Source: Plantago ovata
Lineage: Eukaryota; Streptophyta; Magnoliopsida; Lamiales; Plantaginaceae
Length of the DNA stretch: 64,000 bases
Assembly (NCBI GenBank): GCA_028274465.1
Contig: CM051455.1
Coordinates: forward strand, 119,883,547-119,947,546
Direction of reading: 5' to 3'
The notes beneath the pieces are model-generated. The model did no database searches, was not told the DNA's origin, and saw only the letters and a program-made list of their open reading frames with translations. Positions 33,201-43,002 of this stretch are shown piece by piece. The position numbers and the translations under genes were made by a program. Numbering within the stretch: position 1 is the stretch's first letter; every line of letters starts with the position of its first letter.

Positions 33201-34040
33201 TTTTACTGTTTTTAATCTCTAGATTATGTCATACTTTTCAAACCCTATTCTTACAAAAGTTGGAAACCCCCAAAAGTACCAATTATAGAACATTATTCTA
33301 GCACTAGAATTGTAACACCGCGCTTAGAGAGGTGCCTGTATTACTTACCCTTTTTGGTTTAATTACTGTGTGTACCATATATGTTTCACGACAACAGGCA
33401 GTAGATCAAAGAAATACTAGTTTTCTTTTCAGACCGAGTAAATCGCATATAAACACATGTGCTTAAATTCAAACAATTTCAGAAAATAAATGCATGGTTT
33501 AGCTTAGGATTACATGACAAATTTACTAGTCGATAATATTGGTACTATATGTTCCGGAGAGGATTCTGACGGGTGGTCTCAGATTCGTAAACATGACTCG
33601 TATAGCATGTTTTTTGATTAATTTGAAACTAGTGTATCGGATCGTAACAACTTAGTTTTTATCATTGTTTCTATGTTAAAAAGAATATAAGTCAATCGTG
33701 TTTTTCCATATATGATTTTAACGTGCAAGGAGAAACCATAAACTAATTACTTTATTTTATCAATAGTTTGCCATACTATTCAAGCATTATTCTTAAAAAG
33801 GGTGAAAATCCCCCAAAAGTTTCAACCATATAGAATGGCATGGTGAGGTTACCATGTATGTTATACATTAGTCAAATGCAATGCATATTCCCATTTCCAG
33901 GGTCATAAACATGAGCACATAGGTCGTATATACGTTGGTCTTGGTGAATGAGTTGAGACATCAATATTTGTACCTGAGTTGTACATTTCTCGACACACAT
34001 CAAATTCTACATTTTTTCCAAACAGTTCACTTATCAATCT
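33201..34040. other. Intergenic region upstream of HD-ZIP-like gene 2
   Basis: AT-rich sequence with no open frame of note. It should hold the promoter of gene 2, but I cannot identify a convincing TATA box or an L1 box. Confidence 0.4.
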
Positions 34041-34670
34041 ATGGCTTCTCCTAAGCATAGCTCAAGTTCTTGTTCTGACTCTGAGTCTGACTAATTTGCT
34101 GAAACCATTCCCACTCCATTCATCTACACTCCTTTGCAGCTTCAAAAACTCGAAGAGTAAGTCCATTACATGTTGTATTAATTTGTGGATAAGAGTAATA
34201 TAAGTTTGACTTGTTTTGCATTTGGTAATTTCAGGCTCTTTTCTGAATGGAAGTCACCGAGCAAAAACTTGAGGGAAATGTGGAGTTCGGAGCTTGGATT
34301 GGAAGCTAAGGAGATCAAGCGGTGGTTCAGAAAATGATTGTTACAAGCAAAGGTAATTTGTCAATTCCTTAATTCATTCTGATCCATCTCTCACCTATAA
34401 TTAATTTCCCTTGTTTTGAGTCATTCAGTATAACAAGAGTAGATGTCTAATCTTTTGATCGAATATAATTTTGGTCTAGGATGAAGCAATACAAGAACAA
34501 CTTACGGAATGTGAATGCTCAGACCGTGACGTAAACACAAGAATAGAGGAACTACGATGCGAAAATGCAGCACTAACAGAAGAGGTAATAATTGAACTGC
34601 TTCATAATGCCAAACACAAGGGTTCTTGAGCTAATTCTTGTGTATATATATGTCTTCTGCGCCAGAGGAT

Positions 34671-35938
34671 TGATGAACGTTGTCAGGGTTCAGTCAAATA
34701 AATTTGTAATTAGCCAAAGGCAATCCACAACTACAACGAAAACCGTAGTGTAGTAGCAGAATGACTCGAGTGTCGTTCTCTCAGGACTATACTAGCTTTA
34801 TCAAATCTAATTAAGAATTTAAAACAGCAAATAGAAAGCAATAGGGGTTTTCAAGCAGATAATGGAGGTTGGTGATAGTATGGTCCTTCTTAACATAATG
34901 GGTTGATAATCATGCATAAATTCCTCGGTCTTGCATAGAGATCTTTGAATGAATCTTGGGTCCTGTTGTAAGTATTGTGCACTACGAAGATTATATGGGT
35001 CTGACCTGTCAACAACTAACGTCCTATTGTGTTCCGTAATCATTCAACACTATGAAGATAATTTAGTCTGATTGGCCGACAAGTGTCCTAGTGTGCATAA
35101 TGATCAATACAACATACGAGAATTTTGGTGTTCAACTCATCAACGAAATAAAGCAATGACACGGAGTATAATGCGCGATATAGCCATTAGCATGATTATC
35201 TTCCCTCGCTAAGAATTCACATACTACCACCAACGATAAATTTAGCTACTCATAATGTGCATGCAATCAATAGCAATCATAGAAGAAAACATATTGAAAG
35301 AATATATAAAATAAGTAGATAAAAGTTGTAAGATACAAAGTTACCGAAGGTTGTCAATCTCCGGATGATTGCGATCCTACGCGCTCCAATCTGCTATGAA
35401 AAAGTATCCCCTAAGCAACGGAACTCCCAGGACAGGCCCCGGGAAGTTCCTACCTAAAACTATAGAGAGAGGTGAGAAAGTAGGCTTGGAAAGATCTGAT
35501 TTTCGGAGAGAAAACTCGCAACCATATATAGGCCCGAAATATCTCTGGGGCGGTTCGCCCGAGACACGGGGCGGTTTGCCCCCCAGTATTTCGCGGAATT
35601 TCCGCGTTTTTCGACGCGGATTTGGATTTCTTCACCTTTTCGGACTCGGTTTCAGACTTTTAATGGCCTTCTAACCTCCAGATTCGACCCCTAGACTCCA
35701 ATTCCTATCCGGAAACCTTCAGATACTCCAAATAGGCTTCTGGAACACCAATTCCTTGTAAACTTCAATATAATTGCCCGTAAATCTCCGAAATTCAACC
35801 AAAACCTGTAAAATAAAATCTAAAGGGAAACGTGACACTATTCTAATAAAATGTACTAAAATATAGCTAAATTAACATAGAGGATAGCTAAATTAGGTGA
35901 AAAAGACTCGAATGAAAGTGTAAAATACACATTCATCA
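34671..35938 (-). repeat. 3' LTR of A5
   Basis: It starts TGATGAACGTTG and ends TACACATTCATCA on the plus strand. It contains the palindrome array 35546-35585 and a TATA box near 35524. Confidence 0.93.
35546..35585. repeat. GC-rich palindrome array, short form (A5 3' LTR)
   Basis: Two units of the GGGGCGG-TTCGCCC type separated by GAGACAC. A TTT for TTC change in the second unit breaks one pair compared with the 5' LTR. CGCGGAATTTCCGCG follows. Confidence 0.75.
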
Positions 35939-37430
35939 AACTCCCCAAACCGAACCTTTGCTTGTCCTCAAGCAACTAAGCTAGACTCTAATACAAAAAA
36001 CATGCAAGACACAAAAATGGAGTTTCATGCCAAATAAAATGAACTAAATTACTGAATCTACCAAATAACATATGAACAAAAACCATATAAATCAAAGCAT
36101 GAATATAGGTTGAAGAATACCTCGATTGACTTATACACATCCACATAAGCACTTATGTCAAGACAAGATAGTCTCTCGTAACATTCTCTACCTGGACCTA
36201 GTCAGTGACGACGTAATGATGCATGCTAAGATACGAATGGTTGCCCCGTGCCTATGAAACTGAGGACTTACTGCTGTTCCACCATGTTAAGACTTTCCCT
36301 CAAAAGAGGTCGAACCAGTACTGGCTCTCATCAAACGAAGGAGGGTTCCCTATAAAAGATAACTCTCCCCTATTCTACCCATCTCTCAAGTAAAAATCTT
36401 AAGCTATTCACCACTTCCTGAATGGCAGGACGAGGGTGGTCTAGAACAGATGACACTTAAGACAAAAAAGATAAAAGAAAAACACGAAAAATGGAAAAGA
36501 CTCAAAACTTTGCTAACTGCTATTTGGCTTTTTCTTTTTTGGACCCTTCTTTGCTTTTTTGGGTCTTCTCTTTTTTACTTCTTTCCAGATTCTTTTTCAT
36601 TTTCTTTTTCTCTTTTTACCTAGAATTTTTCTTTCTTCTTTTTTTTTCGATTTTTTCTAGCCAGCAGTAGCATAACAAAGAGAGAAACAAAAAGACTCAC
36701 ACGACTTCCCCAAACCTATTCAAAAGAATAGGTTGGAGTACAAAATTACGGAAAAGGAAAAATAAACTCACGATACGAAAAATGAAAAACAGAAACAAGT
36801 CTAATGATGGTGTAACCCCCTCCCCAAACCTATTCGGAAGAATAGGTTATAAACAAAGGATCACACAAACTCACACTACCTCCTTCCTAGGCATTTAGCA
36901 ATCTCAAAGCATGGTGAAGACTTATTGCCTCTTAGGTACATAATTACTCGGGAAAACAACCATAAGACCCTAACATGCATCATCCTATTATAAAGGCCTT
37001 CGTGAACCGCAGTAGAGAAAACACCACTAAGTGATGTCGAGACTACCATGCTTAACTAAGTGCAATACATAAATGTGACAACCCAAGCGAGAAAAACCGC
37101 AAACAAATTCATAGAGATGAAGCATACGATTAATGGCATAGCTAGTTGATCTACCCAATAAAAAAAATTCAAAAATTCGGCAATAAACTCCATATAAAAC
37201 ATGCAAGACTATCCTAGGATGAATGCAACCTAAAAATCTAAGAAAGCAGTAAACGTGCAAATGCAATTAAAATAAACAAGACTATCCTACTCAACATCAC
37301 AAAGCCACACAATACTTAACATCATGGTTCACATCCCATCCCCCTCATGAAACTTAAGCTAGTCCCTAGCAAAAGAAAATGAGTAAATAAAAAGTGATAC
37401 TAGATGTTACCGAACGGTTTGGCCTCGGTC
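35939..37430 (-). other. 3' non-coding region of A5
   Basis: There is no gene. It contains hairpins 36827-36848 (loop GGAA on plus) and 36713-36734 (loop AAAA on plus), the purine tract (about 36520-36660), the TTGCTTG-AGGA-CAAGCAA hairpin (35958-35975) and the polypurine tract at 35939-35953. Confidence 0.75.
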
Positions 37431-37685
37431 GGCTGAGTATTCAAGAATGGACTCAAGAGTACCTCCCCACGATGGCCGCCATTCTCTTGGTCCGATGTAG
37501 CAAAGAGACCTAGGAAGTTTCAAAGATCTCACCATGGTGAATGGACTGGTTTGCTTTGCAGGCATATCCAATAAGGACTTCATCAATAGGAGGACATTCA
37601 TTTTGACTTCATCGAGGTGCTTGTTTAGTGGTGGATCCTGTGTATCTTGCTTGTCAATCTTTCCACCTCGGAGAAGTAGATTCAC
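37431..37685 (-). pseudogene. Continuation of A5 gag in another frame
   Basis: After the gag stop the text continues in a shifted frame (NLLLRGGKIDKQDTQDPPLN and on) to a stop in the conserved CAGCCGACCGAGG segment. It probably represents the original gag C-terminus lost through a frameshift near 37700-37750, but it could be an unrelated frame. Confidence 0.4.
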
Positions 37686-38761
37686 CTCTTTGTACTTAAA
37701 AACCTCAGTAGTAACGGAAGGAAGTGGTTTTGGGTTGATGCGAATGTCTGGGGGTAAAGAAACAGGGGAGCTGGGTCGTCCAGCTCACTGGTCATGGGAG
37801 GCGGTTCTCCCCCCATGCTGGGCGACTCGCCCCCCACCTCCAGGGGGGCGTCGCCTTCCAATCTTTTCTCCTCTTCAAGTTCTCGAACCTCTTCTACTTC
37901 AGCACAATTCAACAAGCTGAATTCTTCCGTAAGATGCTCAGTTACTTCAACTTCTTCAACAACTTTTGCTATACGAAGGTCATCTTCAACTTGCTCGGCA
38001 TGTGCATCTTCCTCACTGATTTCTTCGGTTTCAAAATACTCCTCGGATGAGCTTCCTGCTTCACCTTGATCTTCTTCCTTTGCGGTGATGTGAATTGGTA
38101 TGACCTCATCAGATTGTGTTGAACCTCTGGCGTACTTACGGAGGACTTCTTCTGCCTCGTCGACCGTACATTCTCCCAGATCGCCGCTCAACTGATCCAC
38201 TCTAAGTCGTTCCTCTTCACGAAGTCCACCAACGAAGCACCAAATCAACTCCCCATCTTCGAAACGGTGATGGGGGCACTCACGTTTATACATCTCAAAA
38301 TGTTCGTAGGCGTCACAAAACTGCTCATACTCTCCTTGCTCGAAATATTGGATCCTATCACGTAAGGCAATTGTCTCATGATAAGGCATGAACCGCGCCA
38401 AGAACTCCTCTACTACTTGGCCCCAAGTTTTCAGCGATCCTGGTTCAAACCTTGCAATCCAACGCCTCGGCTCATACCCAAGAGCAAAAGAAAATAGTTT
38501 CCTGCATAATTGGTCCTTAGTAAACCCTTCTGCTGGAATTCTTTCTATTTCCTCCTCATAGGATCGAATGAAACTCCATGGGTCCATCCCTACTCCATCT
38601 TCGTACCTCGGTAAGTACATCACCATGGACTCCGTCACCTCATACCTCCTTAACTCTTCTTCCAGGTATATGGAAGATCCTCTCCTCACCTGCGAGAATT
38701 GGGGTGTCATGCGAGCGCGCATGGACATCATACCTGTATGTCTGTAGTAAGAGTAACTCAA
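37682..38761 (-). CDS. gag: Intact gag protein of A5
   Basis: A 359-residue open frame from ATG at 38761, about 200 bp after the primer site, the position expected for gag. The Ty3/gypsy gag core is at residues about 95-185 (R-R-W-I-A-R-F...SLKTWGQVVEEFLARF, then Y-x-x-F-E-x-Y-K-R-E-C-P-H-H-R-F). An acidic region follows (about 220-300). No zinc knuckle and no protease follow. Residues about 303-322 are encoded by a GC-rich palindrome cluster like that in the LTRs. The frame is free of stops, in keeping with the young LTRs. The protein would form particles or join those of a helper element. Confidence 0.85.
   Translation of the reverse strand: MSYSYYRHTGMMSMRARMTPQFSQVRRGSSIYLEEELRRYEVTESMVMYLPRYEDGVGMDPWSFIRSYEEEIERIPAEGFTKDQLCRKLFSFALGYEPRRWIARFEPGSLKTWGQVVEEFLARFMPYHETIALRDRIQYFEQGEYEQFCDAYEHFEMYKRECPHHRFEDGELIWCFVGGLREEERLRVDQLSGDLGECTVDEAEEVLRKYARGSTQSDEVIPIHITAKEEDQGEAGSSSEEYFETEEISEEDAHAEQVEDDLRIAKVVEEVEVTEHLTEEFSLLNCAEVEEVRELEEEKRLEGDAPLEVGGESPSMGGEPPPMTSELDDPAPLFLYPQTFASTQNHFLPLLLRFLSTKR
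37795..37853. repeat. GC-rich palindrome cluster inside A5 gag coding region
   Basis: It contains GGCGGTTCTCC, TGGGCGA-C-TCGCCC and GGGGGGCG/CGCC-type inverted repeats within 60 bp. On the coding strand it reads through in frame as glycine-, glutamate- and proline-rich codons (E-V-G-G-E-S-P-S-M-G-G-E-P-P-P). Confidence 0.75.
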
Positions 38762-38964
38762 AACTAAAAATTAGCCTCGTTAGAAATTTCGAAAAATCGA
38801 GAATAAATCTAGATATCGAATACTACTAAGGCTAGGGAAGGGAAACTAGAAACAAACTCGGAAAGCAGTATCAGAGAGAGATTTGAAAAGGAAAACTAAA
38901 ACTAGTAGAATTAGGAATCTAAAGCTGTAAATAAAAATAAATTAAATAGAAAAAAGGAGTATAG

Positions 38965-38982
38965 TCCCCGGCAACGGCGCCA
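38965..38982 (-). promoter_or_regulatory. Primer-binding site, tRNA-Asp type (A5)
   Basis: The minus strand reads TGGCGCCGTTGCCGGGGA, a perfect complement of the plant tRNA-Asp 3' end, three bases from the LTR. Confidence 0.9.
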
Positions 38983-39836
38983 ATTTGATGAACGTTGTCA
39001 GGGTTCAGTCAAATAAATTTGTAATTAGCCAAAGGCAATCCACAACTACAACGAAAACCGTAGTGTAGTAGCAGAATGACTCGAGTGTCGTTCTCTCAGG
39101 ACTATACTAGCTTTATCAAATCTAATTAAGAATTTAAAACAGCAAATAGTAAGCAATAGGGGTTTTCAAGCAGATAATGGAGGTTGGTGATAGTATGGTC
39201 CTTCTTAACATAATGGGTTGATAATCATGCATAAATTCCTCGGTCTTGCATAGAGATCTTTGAATGAATCTTGGGTCCTGTTGTAAGTATTGTGCACTAC
39301 GAAGATAATATGGGTCTGACCTGTCAACAACTAACGTCCTATTGTGTTCCGTAATCATTCAACACTATGAAGATAATTTAGTCTGATTGGCCGACAAGTG
39401 TCCTAGTGTGCATAATGATCAATACAACATACGAGAATTTTGGTGTTCAACTCATCAACGAAATAAAGCAATGACACGGAGTATAATGCGCGATATAGCC
39501 ATTAGCATGATTATCTTCCCTCGCTAAGAATTCACATACTACCACCAACGATAAATTTAGCTACTCATAATGTGCATGCAATCAATAGCAATCATAGAAG
39601 AAAACATATTGAAAGAATATATAAAATAAGTAGATAAAAGTTGTAAGATACAAAGTTACCGAAGGTTGTCAATCTCCGGATGATTGCGATCCTACGCGCT
39701 CCAATCTGCTATGAAAAAGTATCCCCTAAGCTATGGAACTCCCAGGACAGGCCCCGGGAAGTTCCTACCTAAAACTATAGAGAGAGGTGAGAAAGTAGGC
39801 TTTGAAAGATCTGATTTTCGGAGAGAAAATTCGCAA

Positions 39837-39847
39837 CTATATATAGG
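39837..39847 (-). promoter_or_regulatory. TATA box of A5 5' LTR
   Basis: CCTATATATAG on the minus strand, about 14 bp downstream (in the element's direction) of the palindrome array. The same box and spacing are found in A1-A4. Confidence 0.65.
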
Positions 39848-39860
39848 CCCGAAATATCTC

Positions 39861-39901
39861 TGGGGCGGTTCGCCCGAGACACGGGGCGGTTCGCCCCCCA
39901 G
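39861..39901. repeat. GC-rich palindrome array, short form (A5 5' LTR)
   Basis: GGGGCGG-TTCGCCC and GGGGCGG-TTCGCCCCCC, immediately upstream of the TATA box in the element's direction. Confidence 0.75.
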
Positions 39902-40436
39902 TATTTCGCGGAATTTCCCCGTTTTTCGACGCGGATTTGGATTTCTTCACCTTTTCGGACTCGGTTTCAGACTTCTAATGGCCTTCTAACCTCCAGATTC
40001 GACCCCTAGACTCCAATTCCTATCCGGAAACCTTCAGATACTCCAAATAGGCTTCTGGAACACCAATTCCTTGTAAACTTCAATATAATTGCCCGTAAAT
40101 CTCCGAATTTCAACCAAAACCTGTAAAATAAAATCTAAAGGGAAACGTGACACTATTCTAATAAAATGTACTAAAATATAGCTAAATTAACATAGACGAT
40201 AGCTAAATTAGGTGAAAAAGACTCGAATGAAAGTGTAAAATACACATTCATCAAGGATGCTTAGAATTCTGGTGAGTGTTACTGAAGAGGGCAACAACCT
40301 TGAATTCCAAGTCACTGGAATAGCATCTTCACCCTCGTCTTCCTCATCAGATGGCAGCCCTGAACTCCAACTTGCTGGAATCACATCTTCAACTGAGGAT
40401 TCCTCGTCAGAGGATGATGAAAGTGATGAATCATAA

Positions 40437-40730
40437 GTGAATCAGTGCATACAAAGTGTCTATATATCCATACAAGTTTGTGTTCCTATTATGTAACAGC
40501 TTTTACATTCTTGTAATGGAGGAACTATCTGTGTCTTACAACATTATTAAATCTGATGTGTTCACTTTTCTTGTGCTTGAGAGTGTTTACATTTCGCATT
40601 CGTGACAAAGATTTGCATTTCTACCTTGCATATATGAGACAAATGGAAATTAATGAATGTTGTAACAGATCCTCTACAAAATTTACTTAACATATAGGTG
40701 GCTCAATACATAATCCAATAAAGAAAGATA
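40437..40730 (+). other. 3' flank of gene 2
   Basis: It contains a stretch (about 40545-40625) nearly identical to the 3' flank of gene 1, including TCTTGTGCTTGAGAGTGTTT. It is probably the 3' UTR and polyadenylation region. Confidence 0.55.
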
Positions 40731-41680
40731 GGTGCGTCCAGTCAACTGCCTGAAGAATCATGTAATGAGAAGGTAAAGCCAACTTGTGTTATTATCCTCT
40801 GGGAAAAGGATGTTGCGCCTTATTATCAACTGCGAATCCCGACAGGCCACTCGGATGTGGAAATTACCATTGATTAACACCATGGTGACTTTGCAATTCC
40901 GTAAAATTACTGAGGTATATAGAGTATATCGTCCTATGTGGAAAAAGAAGTGAGATACGTACCTAGACGGCAAAGGATGGAAACAACATACAACCATAAG
41001 CTAGTGGGGGTGGGGGCACTATATCAACTTGAAGCTACTTGATAATATGAAACTTGAATTTGAGATGTCCACGTTTAACAATTTTTTCATGGATCTTGGC
41101 TTTCCGAGCTCGGATGCATGCAGAAGAAAACATAGAGCATGCCTTGTATCACAACGACGTTGCATTGGCAATAGCAATGAGCAACCCTTGGAGTTATATC
41201 CAAAGACACTGTCCATGAAAATCCAACACCAGTAGGTAATTTTACCATAATTACATTGTAATCATATATTCTCGATTTATCAAAATTTGACTATTTGAGT
41301 TCCAGAACTGCACTCCATTGTTCTCCCAGTATCTTTCTTGGTGACTTGGACAATAAAATCAATGTGAAATCACACATAAAATGATTGGGAGAAAAAATAA
41401 AACAACTCACATAAATTATATTACCATATCACAGGATTTCTTTCACATTAATCACCGTATTATGTTGGAGTGTGGTAGCCGAATCAAGATTGACTAGAAG
41501 TAATTAATTTTCACCTCTAACACGTCATTTCGAAAGAAATTAAAGGATCTGGAGCTAGACAAAATTAAGCAAGTGTAGTCAAGAATACATGATCGTTGCA
41601 ATAATAAAACTTTTATTAACACTGTAAGAACCAGTATATTTTATTGGCACCTTTTATGTGTGGATAGGGCCTCGTAAAAA
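40731..41680 (+). repeat. Unit X3
   Basis: A complete X unit of about 950 bp. Its possible exon reads KLLDNMKLEFEMSTFNNFF and then, in another frame, MHAEENIEHALYHND, so it is frameshifted. The donor-like sequence at the end has been lost (AGTAGGTAATTT). The next unit, X4, follows directly. Confidence 0.65.
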
Positions 41681-42323
41681 ATTTATTGGATTCAACTCCC
41701 TGAAGAATCATGTAATGAGAAGCTGAAGCCATCTTTCTTTAATAACCTCTGGTAAAAGGATGTTGCACCGCCTTATTATATGCTGCGAATCCCAAGGCAA
41801 GCCACTCGGATGTGGAAATTGCCATTGATTAACACCATGGCGACATTAAATTTTCGTAAACCTACTGAGGTGTATATTTTATCGTTCTATGTGGAAAAGA
41901 AGTGAGATACGTACCTACACGGCAAAGGGTGGAAATAACATACAAGCATAAGCTCGTAGGTGGACACTATATCAAGCTCAAGTTACTTGATATTAAGAAA
42001 CTTGAATTTGAGGTATCCACGTTCATCATGTTTGTCATGGACTTGGCTTTTCCAGCTTGGTTTATTACAGAAGAAAACATATAGCATGCCTTGTATTGCA
42101 ATGACATTGCGTTTGCGATAGCTAGGTATGAGCAACTCTTGGAGTTATGCAAAGACACCGTGTCCATGAAAATCCAACACCATGAGGTAATTTTACCTTA
42201 GAGTGTAATCCTATATTCTTGATTTATTGTAATTTGACTATTTGAGTTCCAGACATTGTTCTCCCAATATGTTTCTTGGTGACTTGGACTATACAATCGA
42301 TGTGAAATCAATGGACTAACAAC
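41681..42323 (+). repeat. Unit X4 with possible exon
   Basis: The tandem copy after X3, cut short where the MITE lies. The possible exon (41902-42186) reads MRYVPTRQRVEITYKHKLVG, continues to ...E-E-N-I, meets one stop, and goes on to YEQLLELCKDTVSMKIQHHE ending GAG|GTAATT, a good splice donor. It may be a decayed coiled-coil exon related to the HD-ZIP zipper. Function unknown. Confidence 0.5.
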
Positions 42324-42326
42324 TTA

Positions 42327-42423
42327 TGGAGTGTTTGGGGAGGTGGATTTTTTATTTTGGAAGAGTAAATTTTACATTTCAAAATGAAAAATCAACCTTC
42401 AAAATCCTCTTCCAAACACTCAG
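42327..42423. mobile_element. Tourist-like MITE (PIF/Harbinger type)
   Basis: A 97-bp element flanked by TTA (42324-42326 and 42424-42426). The ends are inverted repeats sharing GAGTGTTTGG at one end and CCAAACACTC at the other, continuing imperfectly inward (GGATTTT...AAAATCC). TTA duplications and short AT-rich hairpin structure are typical of Tourist elements. It lies in what would be an intron after the X4 exon. Confidence 0.75.
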
Positions 42424-42491
42424 TTAGTTTGTTTTTGTTTTTCTACGATTGAAGACACATACGGTAATTAATAGAGATTTCTTATTTTTCA

Positions 42492-42815
42492 GGATTCAGA
42501 ATCTGGCTAAAAGATTCACAAGTCAATGTTAGTCTTTATGGAAAGGAGAAATGAGTTCTTCAGAAGACCAACTAATGAAGGTCCTGACAAATTATTCACC
42601 AATCCGATCCCTTTACCGTGAACTCCTTAAATCATATTTATTGTTTGAGACAGTGTGTATATTTTCAGGGTGGTCAAATACCAGATAAGCCAATTATCAT
42701 GAAATCTTGTAAAAAGAAGTTAAGATATGTGGTTAGGCAGGGTAACGACATCAACAAAATAAACTCAGTAGAGATAGAGAAGAGATCAATAAAAGCAAGT
42801 ACTAGTCTTCATTAA
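42492..42815 (+). other. Possible further exons after X4
   Basis: TTTCAG at 42486-42491 and TTTTCAG at about 42662-42668 look like splice acceptors. Between them a frame reads SSSEDQLMKVLTNYSPIRSL with an upstream stop. After the second a frame reads GGQIPDKPIIMKSCKKKLRY, ending near the SINE. I recognise no family. This may be the 3' end of the gene to which X4 belongs. Confidence 0.3.
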
Positions 42816-42817
42816 GC

Positions 42818-42989
42818 AACTAAAGTGGTGCAACAGTAAGGAGTTGGGATATTGAAGGAGAGGTGCCGGGTTCGATCCCCAGCGGTGGCAGAGTTATAAG
42901 GTTGGTTTAGGTGGGGAGAAATAAGGTGGTTTAGGAAGTTTGTATAGCATTAGTGTAGAAGTAGTTGTAATATTTGTCGTTTCAAAAAT
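42818..42989 (+). mobile_element. tRNA-derived SINE
   Basis: A 172-bp insertion flanked by the 13-bp direct repeat GTCTTCATTAAGC (42805-42817 and 42990-43002). It has RNA polymerase III boxes with exact consensus fit: A box TGGTGCAACAG (42826-42836) and B box GTTCGATCC (42870-42878), 33 nt apart. The 3' part is unrelated to tRNA and ends TTTGTCGTTTCAAAAAT. It needs LINE reverse transcriptase in trans. Confidence 0.85.
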
Positions 42990-43002
42990 GTCTTCATTAA
43001 GC

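Larger units (their letters stand above)
34671..40253 (-). mobile_element. Complete, young family A LTR element (A5)
   Basis: A 5583-bp element on the minus strand with perfect target duplication AGGAT (34666-34670 and 40254-40258). LTR 1 (34671-35938) and LTR 2 (38986-40253) are each 1268 bp and differ at about 12 sites by eye (about 1%). In its own direction the order is LTR, tRNA-Asp primer site, intact gag, 3' non-coding region, polypurine tract and LTR. There is no protease or polymerase gene. It is therefore a gag-only non-autonomous element (TR-GAG type). It lies in the last exon of gene 2. Confidence 0.93.
38986..40253 (-). repeat. 5' LTR of A5
   Basis: The LTR is 1268 bp with palindrome array 39861-39901. 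It is about 99% identical to the 3' LTR by eye. Confidence 0.93.
34041..40436 (+). pseudogene. HD-ZIP IV-derived short gene 2 (no START), split by A5
   Basis: Exons are 34041-34156, 34235-34352, 34480-34584 and 34666-34670 continuing at 40259-40436 (A5 removed, one AGGAT kept). Joined length is 522 nt, 173 codons. Exon 2 is 118 nt, the same length and phase as exon 2 of gene 1, and reads LFSEWKSPSKNLREMWSSEL, ending E-I-K-R-W-F-R-K: a diverged homeodomain lacking the W-F-Q-N asparagine. Exon 3 has a heptad-like zipper (RIEELRCENAALTEE). The last exon gives a serine- and acidic-rich tail (SSEDDESDES) and no START domain. In-frame TAA (codon 18) and TGA (at W-F-R-K-stop, perhaps from CGA) plus the 5.6-kb insertion make it a pseudogene. 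Its 3' flank matches that of gene 1. Confidence 0.7.

Noticed and set aside
33979..34203. 74-codon plus-strand frame upstream of and over gene 2 exon 1
   Set aside because: It is out of frame with the HD-ZIP-like reading, which is supported by exon phase and the 118-nt exon 2.
42818..42890. tRNA gene at the Pol III boxes
   Set aside because: No acceptor or anticodon stems fit, and a 172-bp unit with target duplications fits a SINE.
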